Shown: piece by piece, positions 45,562 through 54,050 of the stretch
Layout of the letters: each line of letters begins with the position of its first letter
Numbering within the stretch: the first letter of the stretch is position 1
From: Tepidimonas charontis
GTDB taxonomy: Bacteria; Pseudomonadota; Gammaproteobacteria; Burkholderiales; Burkholderiaceae_C
DNA length: 59,626 bases
Assembly: GCF_007556685.1 (NCBI RefSeq)
Contig: NZ_VJON01000012.1
Coordinates: 1 to 59,626, forward strand
Direction: 5' to 3'
Translations under genes and position numbers: made by a program
The notes under the pieces: generated by a model
Databases searched by the model: none
Told to the model about the DNA's origin: nothing
The model's input: only the letters and a program-made list of their open reading frames with translations

Positions 45562-47412
45562 TCAACCCAAACCCAGACGGGCCAACGTCTCGGCCGTTGG
45601 GCGGCCCTCGCTGTCCCAGCCCCGCGCCTCATAGTACTTGGGCAACATCTCGGGCAGCTTATTGACCAGACCCTTGGCCGGCCCGGTCTTGGCGGGCTCG
45701 GTCAGCAAGCGTGGCGGCAGCGTGTCGTCCTTGGCAGTGAAGCCGGCCGCATTGTTGAACGCACGCTCCATGTTCCAGATGCGCTCGCCAATCTTTTGCA
45801 GCTCCTCGACCGTGAATTCCTCACCACAGGCGGCTGCGACCTGCGGTGCCACGTCGGCCAGCGTCCACGCAAAACTGGTGAAGATGCAGATGCCGGCAGA
45901 GTCGAACGCAGCGGTGGCGTCCTGAAACGCCTTGACCAGCTCGGGCTTGCCTTCGGTGACGTGGGGATCGGTCTTGACCGGGATGCCCAACACTTCGGAG
46001 GCCACGGTGTAGCCGCGCAGGTGGCAGGCGCCGCGATTGCTGGTGGCGTAAGCCAGCCCCATGCCCTGGATGCCGCGGCTGTCGTAAGCCGGGAATTCCT
46101 GCCCTTTGACGCTCATCGACAGCTCGGGGTGGCCGTAATTCTCGCACAGGCGCTTGGAGCCCAGCCCGATTTCTTTACCGAAGCCCACGCCGTTGGCGGT
46201 CATCTCGGCCAACTCGCACAGGGCGCGCGCCGAGCCAAACGGCGCCTCGATGCCGATTTGCTCCTTGCTCAAGACGCCCAGCTCGTAGAGCTCCATCACC
46301 GCGCCCACGGTGGCCCCGAAGCTGATCGGATCCATGCCGTGCTCGTTGCAGATCAGATTGGCGTATTGCAGCGCCTCCAGGTCGTTGACGCCATTGGCCG
46401 CCCCAAGCGCCCACGCGGCCTCGTACTCCAGCCCGCCGCTGGCCCCCCAGTACTGGGGCTTGTTCTGCACGCTGAAGTGCGTCTCGTCGATTCTGCTGAT
46501 CCGCCCGCACGCGATGGTGCAGCCAAAGCAGGCTTGATTCGTGACCAGATGGGTCTTGCCATCGGTGGGGCGCGGTGTCAGCATCGCCTCGGCCGAAATG
46601 TCTTTGGCCCCCTCGAACTGCACGTCGCGGTGGTTGCGCGTGGGCAACGCGCCGATTTCGTTGATGACGTTCATCAGCACCTGGGTGCCGTACTTGGGCA
46701 ATCCCTGACCAGTGACGGCGTTGTCGGCCAGCACTTTTTTGGCGGCCCGGGTGGCAGCCATGAAGGCTTTGGGGTCGCGCACATTGCCCACCCCTTTGGT
46801 GCCACGCACCGCAATCGCCTTCAGGTGCTTGCTGCCGGCCACCGCCCCGACGCCGGAGCGGCCGGCGGCGCGGTGCAAATCGTTGACCACCGCCGCGTAC
46901 AGCACTTGGTTTTCGCCGGCGCGCCCGATGCTGGAGATGCGCAGCAGCGGGTCTTGCAGGCTGGTTTTGAGGATTTCTTCGGTCTGCCACACCGACTTGC
47001 CCCACAGGTGCGAGGCATCGCGCAGCTCGGCCACGTCGTCGTTGATGTACAGATACACCGGCGAGGGCGCACGCCCCTCGAAAATGATCATGTCCCAGCC
47101 GGCGGCCTTGAGCTCGGCACCCCAGTAGCCACCGGAATTGGAGCAGGCAATCGCACCCGTCAGCGGCCCCTTGGTGATGACAGTGTAGCGCCCGCCGGTG
47201 GAGGCCAGTGTGCCGGTCAGCGGCCCCGTGGCCCAAATGATCTTGTTGTCCGGCGACAGCGGGTCGACTTTCGGGTCCACCTCCTCCACCAAATATTTGC
47301 TGCCCAGCCCGCGCGAGCCCAGGTACTGGCGCGCCCAGGTCATGTTCAACGGTTCGGCCGTGCAGGTGCCAGCCGTCAGATTCACACGCAGCAGTTTTCC
47401 AGCCCAAGCCAT
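45562..47412 (-). CDS. aorB: Tungsten-dependent aldehyde:ferredoxin oxidoreductase, catalytic subunit
   Basis: A 616-residue AOR-family enzyme. The N-terminal domain (LGSRGLGSKYLVEEVDPKVDPLSPDNKIIWATGPLTGT) carries the pterin-binding fold. The [4Fe-4S] ligands are Cys295, Cys298 and Cys302 (CFGCTIAC) and Cys509 (SAGICIF), matching the Pyrococcus AOR spacing. It oxidises aldehydes to acids, and in known bacterial homologues can reduce acids at low potential. Aromatic and aliphatic aldehydes are likely substrates given the catabolic surroundings. The tungstate transporter tupBCA lies 2 kb away. Confidence 0.93.
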   Translation of the reverse strand: MAWAGKLLRVNLTAGTCTAEPLNMTWARQYLGSRGLGSKYLVEEVDPKVDPLSPDNKIIWATGPLTGTLASTGGRYTVITKGPLTGAIACSNSGGYWGAELKAAGWDMIIFEGRAPSPVYLYINDDVAELRDASHLWGKSVWQTEEILKTSLQDPLLRISSIGRAGENQVLYAAVVNDLHRAAGRSGVGAVAGSKHLKAIAVRGTKGVGNVRDPKAFMAATRAAKKVLADNAVTGQGLPKYGTQVLMNVINEIGALPTRNHRDVQFEGAKDISAEAMLTPRPTDGKTHLVTNQACFGCTIACGRISRIDETHFSVQNKPQYWGASGGLEYEAAWALGAANGVNDLEALQYANLICNEHGMDPISFGATVGAVMELYELGVLSKEQIGIEAPFGSARALCELAEMTANGVGFGKEIGLGSKRLCENYGHPELSMSVKGQEFPAYDSRGIQGMGLAYATSNRGACHLRGYTVASEVLGIPVKTDPHVTEGKPELVKAFQDATAAFDSAGICIFTSFAWTLADVAPQVAAACGEEFTVEELQKIGERIWNMERAFNNAAGFTAKDDTLPPRLLTEPAKTGPAKGLVNKLPEMLPKYYEARGWDSEGRPTAETLARLGLG

Positions 47413-47433
47413 GGTCGTACTCCCCGTATCGGT

Positions 47434-47910
47434 TCAGGCGGCCACCGGCTGGTTGCCCAGCTTGTCGGCCCATTGCTGCATCCTGGACAGACCCGTCCAG
47501 TTGGCATCGATGAAGGTGATGGCACCGGTGGGACACGCCTCGGCGCAGGCCGGCTCGCCGCCGCACAGGTCGCATTTCTGCACCTTGCCGGTTTCCTGCA
47601 CATAGTTGATGGTGCCAAACGGGCAGGCGATGGTGCACACCTTGCAGCCCACGCACGTGGTCTCATTGACCACCTTGGCCCCAGTGGTCTTGTCCACCGT
47701 GATCGCCTCCACCGGGCAGGCATGCAAGCACCACGCCTCGTCACACTGGGTGCAGGTGTAGGGTACCTTGCGTCCGGTGTGGTGAAAGTCGAACACCTTG
47801 ATGCGCGATTTGGCGGTCGCAAAAACACCGTAGTTTTCGTACGAGCACGCCATCTCGCACGACAGACAGCCCGTGCACTTGGCCGGGTCGATGTGCAGCA
47901 CTTTTTGCAT
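47434..47910 (-). CDS. aorA: Four-cluster polyferredoxin subunit of AOR (AorA-like)
   Basis: A 158-residue iron-sulfur protein with 16 cluster Cys in four groups: 12/15/18/22, 53/56/61/65, 86/89/92/96 and 113/116/122/126, enough for four [4Fe-4S] clusters. This matches the electron-transfer subunit that in Aromatoleum AOR carries electrons between AorB and AorC. First gene of the operon, with a clear AGGAGACAC ribosome site before MQKVLH. The aorB start lies 21 bases after its stop. Confidence 0.9.
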   Translation of the reverse strand: MQKVLHIDPAKCTGCLSCEMACSYENYGVFATAKSRIKVFDFHHTGRKVPYTCTQCDEAWCLHACPVEAITVDKTTGAKVVNETTCVGCKVCTIACPFGTINYVQETGKVQKCDLCGGEPACAEACPTGAITFIDANWTGLSRMQQWADKLGNQPVAA

Positions 47911-48052
47911 GCGTTGTGTCTCCTGGTGGTCACCCTGCGCAGCGCCGCGCCGATGCCGCACGCGCCACTGCCTATGCGACTTCATTGTTGTGCAGCCCAC
48001 CCACACCGCCACTAGGGATAACCCGCACACCACGGACCGGCACACACGAAAT

Positions 48053-48084
48053 TCTCAAATTGAGACACCCGCTGAGACACCCGC
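48053..48084. promoter_or_regulatory. Palindrome and direct repeats between aorA and its divergent regulator
   Basis: TCTCAA-A-TTGAGA (48053-48065) is a perfect palindrome. It overlaps two direct copies of TGAGACACCCGC (48061-48072 and 48073-48084), giving three TGAGA half-sites in a row. It lies in the 353-base gene-free gap 47911-48263 and is the best operator candidate for the AcoR-like regulator. No clear -24/-12 sigma-54 promoter is visible in the gap. Confidence 0.6.
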
Positions 48085-48263
48085 GCCCCTGGTACGCCGT
48101 CTGCCTCGGCCCGACGCCAGCCCCCGAGCCGCTACCCTGGCCCACCCCATTGCGCAGCGGCCGCGCCCCCGCTAGGATTGCCAGCACGAGGCCAGCCGCG
48201 CTGCAAGGCGCGCCTGCGCGGTCACCGGCCGACCTCAACCCACCGTTGCAGGAGACCCACCCC

Positions 48264-49400
48264 GTGCCGCCCTCTTTCGCTGGTGACACCGGTGCTGCCC
48301 CGGCCCTACCGGTGGCCCAACGCCTGACGGCCATCGACTCGGCCCGCCGGCAATGGCTGCTCGGCGATGCGTCGTCCTGCGGCCACGCCTGCGTGCCCAT
48401 CGAGCCCTGGATCGTGGCCTCCTGGCAACGCTGTCTGGCACGCGGGCGCCAGCCGCATGAACGGGTGGTGTTCGACACCGTCAGCGCCGCCGCCATGCGC
48501 CGGGCGCTGGAGGCCAATCACACCCTGCGCGCTGCCGCCGCCCCGGTCATCGCCCGCACCTTGGGTCGCGCCATGGCCGACACCGGCTATTTCGCCCTGC
48601 TGACCGACGCACAAGGCATCGTCATCGATGTGCACGGCCCGGTCGATCACGCCAACCGGCACGCACACGCCATCGCCCGCTTGGGCGTGGATTTATCGGA
48701 GACCGCGGTGGGCACCACCGCCATCGGCGCTGCTCTGGCCGAAAGGGTACCCGTGTGGCTACACCGGGGCGAGCACTTCTTTGATGACACCGCGGTGTAC
48801 AGCTGCGCGGGCGCGCCGGTATTCGGACCCGACGGGCAGTGCCTGGGGATGCTGGACCTCACCGGCGTGCTCAGTCCGGAGCGGCGCGCGCTGCGACATT
48901 TGGTCAGCGTCACCGTGCGTCGTATCGAAGCCGCTTTGGTGCTGCGCCAGCCCCACGCGTTGACGCTGCGTCTGGGGTGGCCCGGACAGCTGCCGGGCGA
49001 TGACGACGATGGCCTCCTGATCCTCGACGCCGACGGGCGCATCGTGGGCGCCAACCGCACGGCCACCGAGATGCTGGACCTGCGGGCGAACATCGGGGCG
49101 AGCGCGGGCGGCTGGCCCCACGCCGACGAGGTGTTTGCCGTGCCGTATGGCGACCTGTTCAGCGCCGCGCGACGGGGGCGCGGGCCGCTCGAAGTACCCA
49201 GTTGGCTGGGGCTGCGGCTGCTGGTGTTGGCGCAGTCGGGGGGCGACGACACCCAACACGGCCCCAGCTTACCTCTCAAAAGCCGGGAGGCGGCCCTCAT
49301 CCGCCACGCCGTGGCGCAAGCTGGCGGCAATGTGGCCGAAGCGGCGCGGCAACTCGGAATCAGCCGGGCCACGGTCTATCGCAAGCTGGCCCAGCGCTGA
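48264..49400 (+). CDS. AcoR-like GAF/Fis transcriptional regulator lacking the AAA+ domain
   Basis: A 378-residue protein starting at a GTG behind GCAGGAGACC. The N-terminal region (EPWIVASWQRCLARGRQPHERVVFD) and GAF-type domain (RLGVDLSETAVGTTAIGAALAERVPVWLHRGEHFFDDTAVYSCAGAPVFGPDGQCLGMLDLTG) are typical of AcoR-like sensors, then a short PAS-like part (GLLILDADGRIVGANRTATEML) and a Fis-type HTH (HAVAQAGGNVAEAARQLGISRATVYRKLAQ). The central sigma-54 AAA+ domain is missing, with no Walker or GAFTGA motif, so it cannot remodel sigma-54 polymerase. Divergent from the AOR operon, which it probably controls. Confidence 0.85.
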   Translation: MPPSFAGDTGAAPALPVAQRLTAIDSARRQWLLGDASSCGHACVPIEPWIVASWQRCLARGRQPHERVVFDTVSAAAMRRALEANHTLRAAAAPVIARTLGRAMADTGYFALLTDAQGIVIDVHGPVDHANRHAHAIARLGVDLSETAVGTTAIGAALAERVPVWLHRGEHFFDDTAVYSCAGAPVFGPDGQCLGMLDLTGVLSPERRALRHLVSVTVRRIEAALVLRQPHALTLRLGWPGQLPGDDDDGLLILDADGRIVGANRTATEMLDLRANIGASAGGWPHADEVFAVPYGDLFSAARRGRGPLEVPSWLGLRLLVLAQSGGDDTQHGPSLPLKSREAALIRHAVAQAGGNVAEAARQLGISRATVYRKLAQR

Positions 49401-49424
49401 GACCGGCAACACCTGCCGCGCCGA

Positions 49425-50225
49425 TCAGCGCCGCGCGCTCGGGAAGAAGGCCGCCTCCCCCCCGATCCGATAACTGGCAATCGCTGCTTGCCCCATAGGC
49501 CCGGTGATCCAATCCACAAACGCTTGTGCCGCTGCCGTCTTGACGTGTGGGTGTCGTTCGGGGTTCACTCGAATCACCCCGTAGGGATTGAACAGGCGCG
49601 GGTCCCCCTCGACCAGCACGGCCAAATCGGCGCGGTTTTTGAAGTTCAGCCAAGTGCCGCGATCCGTCAACACATAGGCAGCGGTGGCGGCGGCCATGTT
49701 GAGCGCGGCCCCCATGCCGCAGCCGCATGGCCGATAGCCGCTCCATCCAGGCTCGGGTCGCCCCGCCTGCGCCCAAAACCGCAATTCGGCGGCGTGGGTT
49801 CCGCTCCTGTCGCCGCGTGAGACGAACGGCGCGTCGGCTGCCGCCACCTTACGCAGCGCCTCCACGATGTCGCGCCCCCGAACACCGGCGGGATCCGTCT
49901 TGGGCCCCACCAGCATGAAATCGTTGTACATGACCTCCAGCCGCTGCACCCCCCAGCCTTCCGCAACGAAGCGCTCCTCGGCCGCCTGATCGTGCACGAA
50001 CAACACATCGGCATCGCCGCGGCGCGCCATGTCGATCGCTTGCCCGGTCCCCAGCGCCACCACCTTGACCTCGATCCCTGTCGCCTGTCGAAACCGTGGC
50101 AATAGGCGGCCGAAAAGACCCGACTGCTCCGTCGAGGTGGTGGAAGCCACGACGAGGGGCTGCGCGTGAACCGTCCACGCCACGAGACAGCCGACAGCCG
50201 TCAGTAACCAGGATAGCAACTTCAT
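49425..50225 (-). CDS. tupA: Tungstate ABC transporter, substrate-binding protein
   Basis: A 266-residue periplasmic protein with a signal peptide (residues 1-21) and TTSTEQSGLF at residues 29-38, the TupA-type oxyanion signature. GTGQAIDMARRGDADVLFVHD, SRGDRSGTHAAELRFW, and MAAATAAYVLTDRGTWLNF are further TupA landmarks. It delivers tungstate, selectively over molybdate in characterised members, for the AOR cofactor. It is the last gene of the unit and overlaps tupC by 4 bases. Confidence 0.92.
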   Translation of the reverse strand: MKLLSWLLTAVGCLVAWTVHAQPLVVASTTSTEQSGLFGRLLPRFRQATGIEVKVVALGTGQAIDMARRGDADVLFVHDQAAEERFVAEGWGVQRLEVMYNDFMLVGPKTDPAGVRGRDIVEALRKVAAADAPFVSRGDRSGTHAAELRFWAQAGRPEPGWSGYRPCGCGMGAALNMAAATAAYVLTDRGTWLNFKNRADLAVLVEGDPRLFNPYGVIRVNPERHPHVKTAAAQAFVDWITGPMGQAAIASYRIGGEAAFFPSARR

Positions 50226-50953
50226 GGGGTTTCTCCAAGGACAAAAGCACGAGCCTGAGGCGAATGCCGCGCCAGGACATCGGGGTCGAAAAAATCATCC
50301 ACAGGAAGATCGGCCAGAATGCGCCCTGCTTCCAGATAGACGACGCGGCTGGCCAGGCGCCGCACCTGCCCCAGTTGGTGACTGCTGAAAATCAGAGTCC
50401 CTCCCCCCTCCTGCGCTGGTGAGGCGCCAGGAGCGGCGAAAGTGCGGATCAAGGCCTCGACCTCGAGCCGGGCCTGCGGATCGAGGCTGGCGGTCGGCTC
50501 ATCGAGCAGCCAGACATTGGGGTGCTGCGCCCAGGCCCGGGCCAGGGCCAACCGCTGCTGCTGCCCCCCCGACAAGGTCCGCCCGTTGCGCCCCGCGTAG
50601 GCCGCCAGGCCCACCCGCTCCAGCGCTTGCAGGGCCAGCACCCGCGCCTGTGCCCAGCGCTGCCCCTGCAACCACAGCGCAATCGCCACGTTGTGCAACG
50701 CGCTCGAGCGCATCAGGTACGGCCGCTGGAACACCAGGGCCGCACGCACCCCCGGGGCGCGGTGCAATACGCCCCCCACCGGCAACAGACCCATGAGCGT
50801 ACGCAACAGCGTACTCTTGCCACTGCCGTTGCTGCCCACCAGCGCCACGCGCTCGCCAGGCTGCACGCGCAGGTCGATCCCGCGCAAGGCGTGTACCTGC
50901 CCCGCAGGGCCCAGACGGACGTGCACCCCGCGAAAGTCATATAGCGGCGTCAT
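50222..50953 (-). CDS. tupC: Tungstate ABC transporter, ATP-binding protein
   Basis: A 243-residue ATPase: Walker A GSNGSGKST (residues 40-48), signature LSGGQQQRLALARAW, Walker B VWLLDEPTASLDPQ and H-loop FSSHQLGQV. ATGA overlaps couple it to tupB upstream and to tupA downstream. Confidence 0.9.
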   Translation of the reverse strand: MTPLYDFRGVHVRLGPAGQVHALRGIDLRVQPGERVALVGSNGSGKSTLLRTLMGLLPVGGVLHRAPGVRAALVFQRPYLMRSSALHNVAIALWLQGQRWAQARVLALQALERVGLAAYAGRNGRTLSGGQQQRLALARAWAQHPNVWLLDEPTASLDPQARLEVEALIRTFAAPGASPAQEGGGTLIFSSHQLGQVRRLASRVVYLEAGRILADLPVDDFFDPDVLARHSPQARAFVLGETP

Positions 50954-51678
50954 GCGCGCACCTCCAGCAGTGTAGGCCCATCCACCCGTTCGCGCCAGCG
51001 TCGCAGCAGCGCCACCAGGGCATTCAGGATCAGCACCACCCCCAGCAGGACGATGCCCAGCCCCAGCGCCAGCGGCAGATCGCCCTTGCTGGTCTCCAGC
51101 GCAATCGCCGTCGTCATGACGCGGGTAAAGCCATCGATATTGCCGCCCACGACCATCACCGCCCCCACCTCCGAGACCGCGCGCGCAAACGCCGTGATCA
51201 CGACCGTCAGCAGCGCGTACCGCTCATCCCAAGCGAGCAGCCAGCCGCGCCACACCGTCCCGGCGCCCAGCGCGCGCAACTGCTCGCCGTACTGCGATTC
51301 CGCATCCTCCACCACCTGGCGCGTGAGCCCGATGACCAACGGCAACACCAGCACCGTCTGCGCCAGCACCATGGCCTGAAACGTAAACAACCACCCCAGA
51401 AAGCCCAGCGGCCCCGAGCGGGACAGCAGCAGGTACACCACCAGCCCGACCACCACCGATGGAACCGCCAGCAGCGTATTGACCAGCGTCACGACGGCAG
51501 CGCGCCCCGGAAAACGCGCCACGGCCAGCCATGTTCCAATCGACAACCCCAGCACGCACGCCAACCCGCAAGCGGTCGCACTGACCGCCAACGACCGCGC
51601 GACGATCTGCCGCAACGTCGCGTCCCCCGACAGGACCAACCCCCAGGCAACCGCCAACCCCTGCGCAAAAGACTCCAT
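50950..51678 (-). CDS. tupB: Tungstate ABC transporter, permease
   Basis: A 242-residue permease with five or six helices and the EAA loop YGEQLRALGAGTVWRGWLLAWDERYALLTVVITAFARAVSEVGAVMVVGGNI, where ARAVSEVGA is typical of TupB. It is the first gene of tupBCA; the usual order has the binding protein first. The start MESFAQG matches the family; a longer frame upstream is non-homologous. Confidence 0.9.
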   Translation of the reverse strand: MESFAQGLAVAWGLVLSGDATLRQIVARSLAVSATACGLACVLGLSIGTWLAVARFPGRAAVVTLVNTLLAVPSVVVGLVVYLLLSRSGPLGFLGWLFTFQAMVLAQTVLVLPLVIGLTRQVVEDAESQYGEQLRALGAGTVWRGWLLAWDERYALLTVVITAFARAVSEVGAVMVVGGNIDGFTRVMTTAIALETSKGDLPLALGLGIVLLGVVLILNALVALLRRWRERVDGPTLLEVRA

Positions 51679-51730
51679 GACCGTGCATCGTAGCGGCCGA
51701 GCAAACGGCAAGCGCCCGTGGCTTTCCCGG

Positions 51731-51748
51731 TATGCAGCGGCGTGCATA
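51731..51748. promoter_or_regulatory. Perfect palindrome between tupB and the ModE/TunR-type gene
   Basis: TATGCA-GCGGCG-TGCATA is a perfect 6-base inverted repeat with a 6-base spacer, in the 128-base divergent region. A second, near-perfect pair GGGGACACCG/CGGTGCCCCC lies at 51754-51783. Together they are the best candidates for the tungstate-responsive operator. Confidence 0.6.
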
Positions 51749-51806
51749 GGCCTGGGGACACCGGCAGCGCAGGCGGTGCCCCCGTCACATCGGGCACACT
51801 GTGGGC

Positions 51807-52931
51807 ATGCGCAGGATTGGGCTTCACTACCTTCTGGACGACACGGGCAGCGACCATGCCGCCCCGCTGCGCAACCCCTTGATGGATCTGCTGTACGCCG
51901 TGCGCACTGGCGGCTCGATCGCAGCGGCGGCGCGTGCGCTGGGGTGGTCGTACCGACATGCGTGGGGACAGCTCAAATCGTGGGAAGACCGGCTCGGTCA
52001 ACCGCTCGTGCACTGGGAGCGGGGCCAGGCCGCCACCCTCACCCCGTTTGCCGAAAAACTCATCTGGACCGAGCGGCTGGCGCAGGCCCGCCTGATGCCA
52101 CAGATCGAGGCCCTGCGGGCCGAGTTGGAGCGCACCTTCGCGCTGGCCTTCGACCCGGACAGCCATGTGCTGCCGCTGTACGCCAGCCACGACGACGCCC
52201 TGCCGCTGCTGCAGACACACGCGGCCGAACACGCGCGCCTGCACCTGGACATCCGCTTTTGCGGCAGCGTGGAAGCGCTGCGCGCACTCGACGACGGGCG
52301 CTGCGTGGTCGCTGGCTTTCACACGCGTGAGCAGCCAGGCATCGACAGCCCCGCTGCGCGCGCCTACCGGCCGCTGCTCGCCCCGGGGCGGCACAAGCTG
52401 CTGGGCTTTGCGCAGCGCTGGCAGGGCCTGATCGTCCCCCCAGGCAATCCCCGCCGGCTGCGCGGTCTGGCGGACGTCGTGCGCTGGCGGCTGCGTTACG
52501 TCAATCGGCCCGAAGGCACCGGGACCCGGCTGCTGTTGGATGAGCTGCTGCGCGAAGCGGGCCTGCAACCGCAGGAGCTGCCGGGCTACGACCGCTGCGA
52601 GCCCTCGCACGCCGCCGTTGCGCAGACGGTGGCCAGCGGCAGCGCCGATGCGGGCTTGGGTACACAGGCGGCCGCGCAGCGGCTGGGGCTGGGCTTCGTC
52701 CCCTTGGTGCGCGAACGCTATGCCCTCGCCTGCCTCGAAACTGCCCTGGAGCAACCCGGGCTGCGCGCCCTGCGCGACGTGTTGACCACGCCCGCCTGGC
52801 AGGCGCGACTGGCCGGCATTCCAGGCTATGCGCCGCAGGACTGCGGCGCCGTGCTCTCTCTGACCGCGACGCTGCCGTGGTGGCGGCTGCCGCCAAAGCG
52901 CCGGCTCAGGAAGGCCGTGGGGTCAGAATAG
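51807..52931 (+). CDS. ModE/TunR-type regulator with periplasmic-binding-protein-like domain
   Basis: A 374-residue protein. The N-terminal ModE-like winged helix reads LLYAVRTGGSIAAAARALGWSYRHAWGQLKSWEDRLGQPLV (about residues 28-68); a PBP-like domain follows (residues 115-350, with VLPLYASHDDALPLL, ADVVRWRLRYVNRPEGTGTRLLLDELLREAGL and VASGSADAGLGTQAAAQRLGLGFVPL). This domain form is found in regulators of molybdate/tungstate genes. It is divergent from tupBCA and is the likely tungstate sensor. Its 3' end overlaps the convergent gene by 9 bases. Confidence 0.82.
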   Translation: MRRIGLHYLLDDTGSDHAAPLRNPLMDLLYAVRTGGSIAAAARALGWSYRHAWGQLKSWEDRLGQPLVHWERGQAATLTPFAEKLIWTERLAQARLMPQIEALRAELERTFALAFDPDSHVLPLYASHDDALPLLQTHAAEHARLHLDIRFCGSVEALRALDDGRCVVAGFHTREQPGIDSPAARAYRPLLAPGRHKLLGFAQRWQGLIVPPGNPRRLRGLADVVRWRLRYVNRPEGTGTRLLLDELLREAGLQPQELPGYDRCEPSHAAVAQTVASGSADAGLGTQAAAQRLGLGFVPLVRERYALACLETALEQPGLRALRDVLTTPAWQARLAGIPGYAPQDCGAVLSLTATLPWWRLPPKRRLRKAVGSE

Positions 52932-53948
52932 CTCCCGCTCGGCTTCCAAGTACGCCAAACTGGTGTACTTGCCAATATTGGAGTCGAACCCCGCCATCCC
53001 CCGCGCCCGTGCGGCCACGCGGGGGTCCTTGAGCACGAGTTCCTTGGCCTTTTCCAGCGGCACGCCGTCCTTGACGGCCTGCACGCACGGCTCCCAAATG
53101 CCCTTGAGGAAAGTGCCGTAGTCGCGCAGCAGCGTCTTGCTGCCGCGCCCATGCCCCGGCCACCACACTTGGTCGCCGGCGGCCTGTTGCAGCGCTTCGT
53201 AGTACTTGAACGTCCCCGGGTAGGAGCCATCGTCGATGTTGGCGATGCGGTTTTCCATCGCAATGTCGCCGACATAGGTGAAGCGATCCTGCACCACCTC
53301 CACGCACAGATCGGACGGCGTGTGCGCCTTGCCGTAGTGGTGCATGCGCAGGGTGACATCGCCAAACGTGAAACTCTGTCCGTGCTGCACCGGACGGTTA
53401 GGTGGCACCACCTTGGTACCCATGGTGGCCTGGTTGGTCCAGCGCTCCATCAGGCTGCGCCACAAATTACCCTCGGCCCCCTTGATCTGCTCGATGGTAT
53501 GCGGCAGCGCATAAATGGGCAGCGCCGCGCCGTACGCGTTGACGAAAGCGTGGTTGCCCAACCAATGATCACCATGGTAGTGACTGTTGAAGATCGCCAC
53601 CACCGGTTTGTCGGTGACGGTGCGAATCATGCGGATGGCCATCTCGCCATGCTGCAGCGAACAACCCGAATCCAGGATCACCACCCCCGCTGAGGTGACG
53701 ACGAAAACGATGTTGGCCATCACGCCCCGGTTTTCCGGCGTGGGAAAGCCGTCCTTGGCATAAATCAACCACACGTGCGGGCTGATCTGCTCGGGCCGGA
53801 TATCAGGCACCGGTGGTCCTTCGATGAAATCGTGCACCTGCTGGGCCAGCAATCGCACCTCTGGGGCGCTGGCCAGGGCCAAGCCGGCAACTCCCGCCCC
53901 CACACCCCAGCGCAACCACCGGCGCCGATCCATCCTGTCGTCGTGCAT
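52923..53948 (-). CDS. Tat-exported metallo-beta-lactamase-fold hydrolase
   Basis: A 341-residue protein with a twin-arginine signal (MDRRRWLRWGVGAGVAGLALASA, about residues 6-28). The zinc motif is intact: NSHYHGDHW, and later H in GKAHTPSD, D in VGDIAM and the GHG of WWPGHGRGS. This resembles SoxH-like and quinoprotein-associated hydrolases. The substrate is unknown; sulfur or aldehyde chemistry in the neighbourhood is only suggestive. A TATACT -10-like sequence lies about 45 bases upstream. Confidence 0.8.
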   Translation of the reverse strand: MHDDRMDRRRWLRWGVGAGVAGLALASAPEVRLLAQQVHDFIEGPPVPDIRPEQISPHVWLIYAKDGFPTPENRGVMANIVFVVTSAGVVILDSGCSLQHGEMAIRMIRTVTDKPVVAIFNSHYHGDHWLGNHAFVNAYGAALPIYALPHTIEQIKGAEGNLWRSLMERWTNQATMGTKVVPPNRPVQHGQSFTFGDVTLRMHHYGKAHTPSDLCVEVVQDRFTYVGDIAMENRIANIDDGSYPGTFKYYEALQQAAGDQVWWPGHGRGSKTLLRDYGTFLKGIWEPCVQAVKDGVPLEKAKELVLKDPRVAARARGMAGFDSNIGKYTSLAYLEAERELF

Positions 53949-54035
53949 GACAGTGTCTCCTCAAGCCCGAGCCAATACCTGTCTATCAGTATAAAACGAT
54001 GCCCAAATTCTCTGACCGCAGCCGTCGTTTGTAAA

Positions 54036-54050
54036 GTCCCGCTTCGGGAC
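54036..54050 (-). terminator. Weak terminator hairpin after degP
   Basis: GTCCCG-CTT-CGGGAC, followed on the minus strand by TTTACAAA. It lies about 160 bases after the degP-like stop. Another stem, CCCCG-GCGA-CGGGG, lies at 54063-54076. The gap 53949-54207 otherwise holds only the promoter of the gene starting at 53948. Confidence 0.45.

Noticed and set aside
44142-45632. Longer N-terminus for the AorC-like protein
   Set aside because: The extra 69 residues are Arg/Pro-rich and lie before the FAD motif, which starts right after MTHHVIL.
47916-48263. N-terminal extension of the AcoR-like regulator
   Set aside because: The open frame continues upstream, but its translation is not family-like; the GTG at 48264 has a good ribosome site and starts near the fold.
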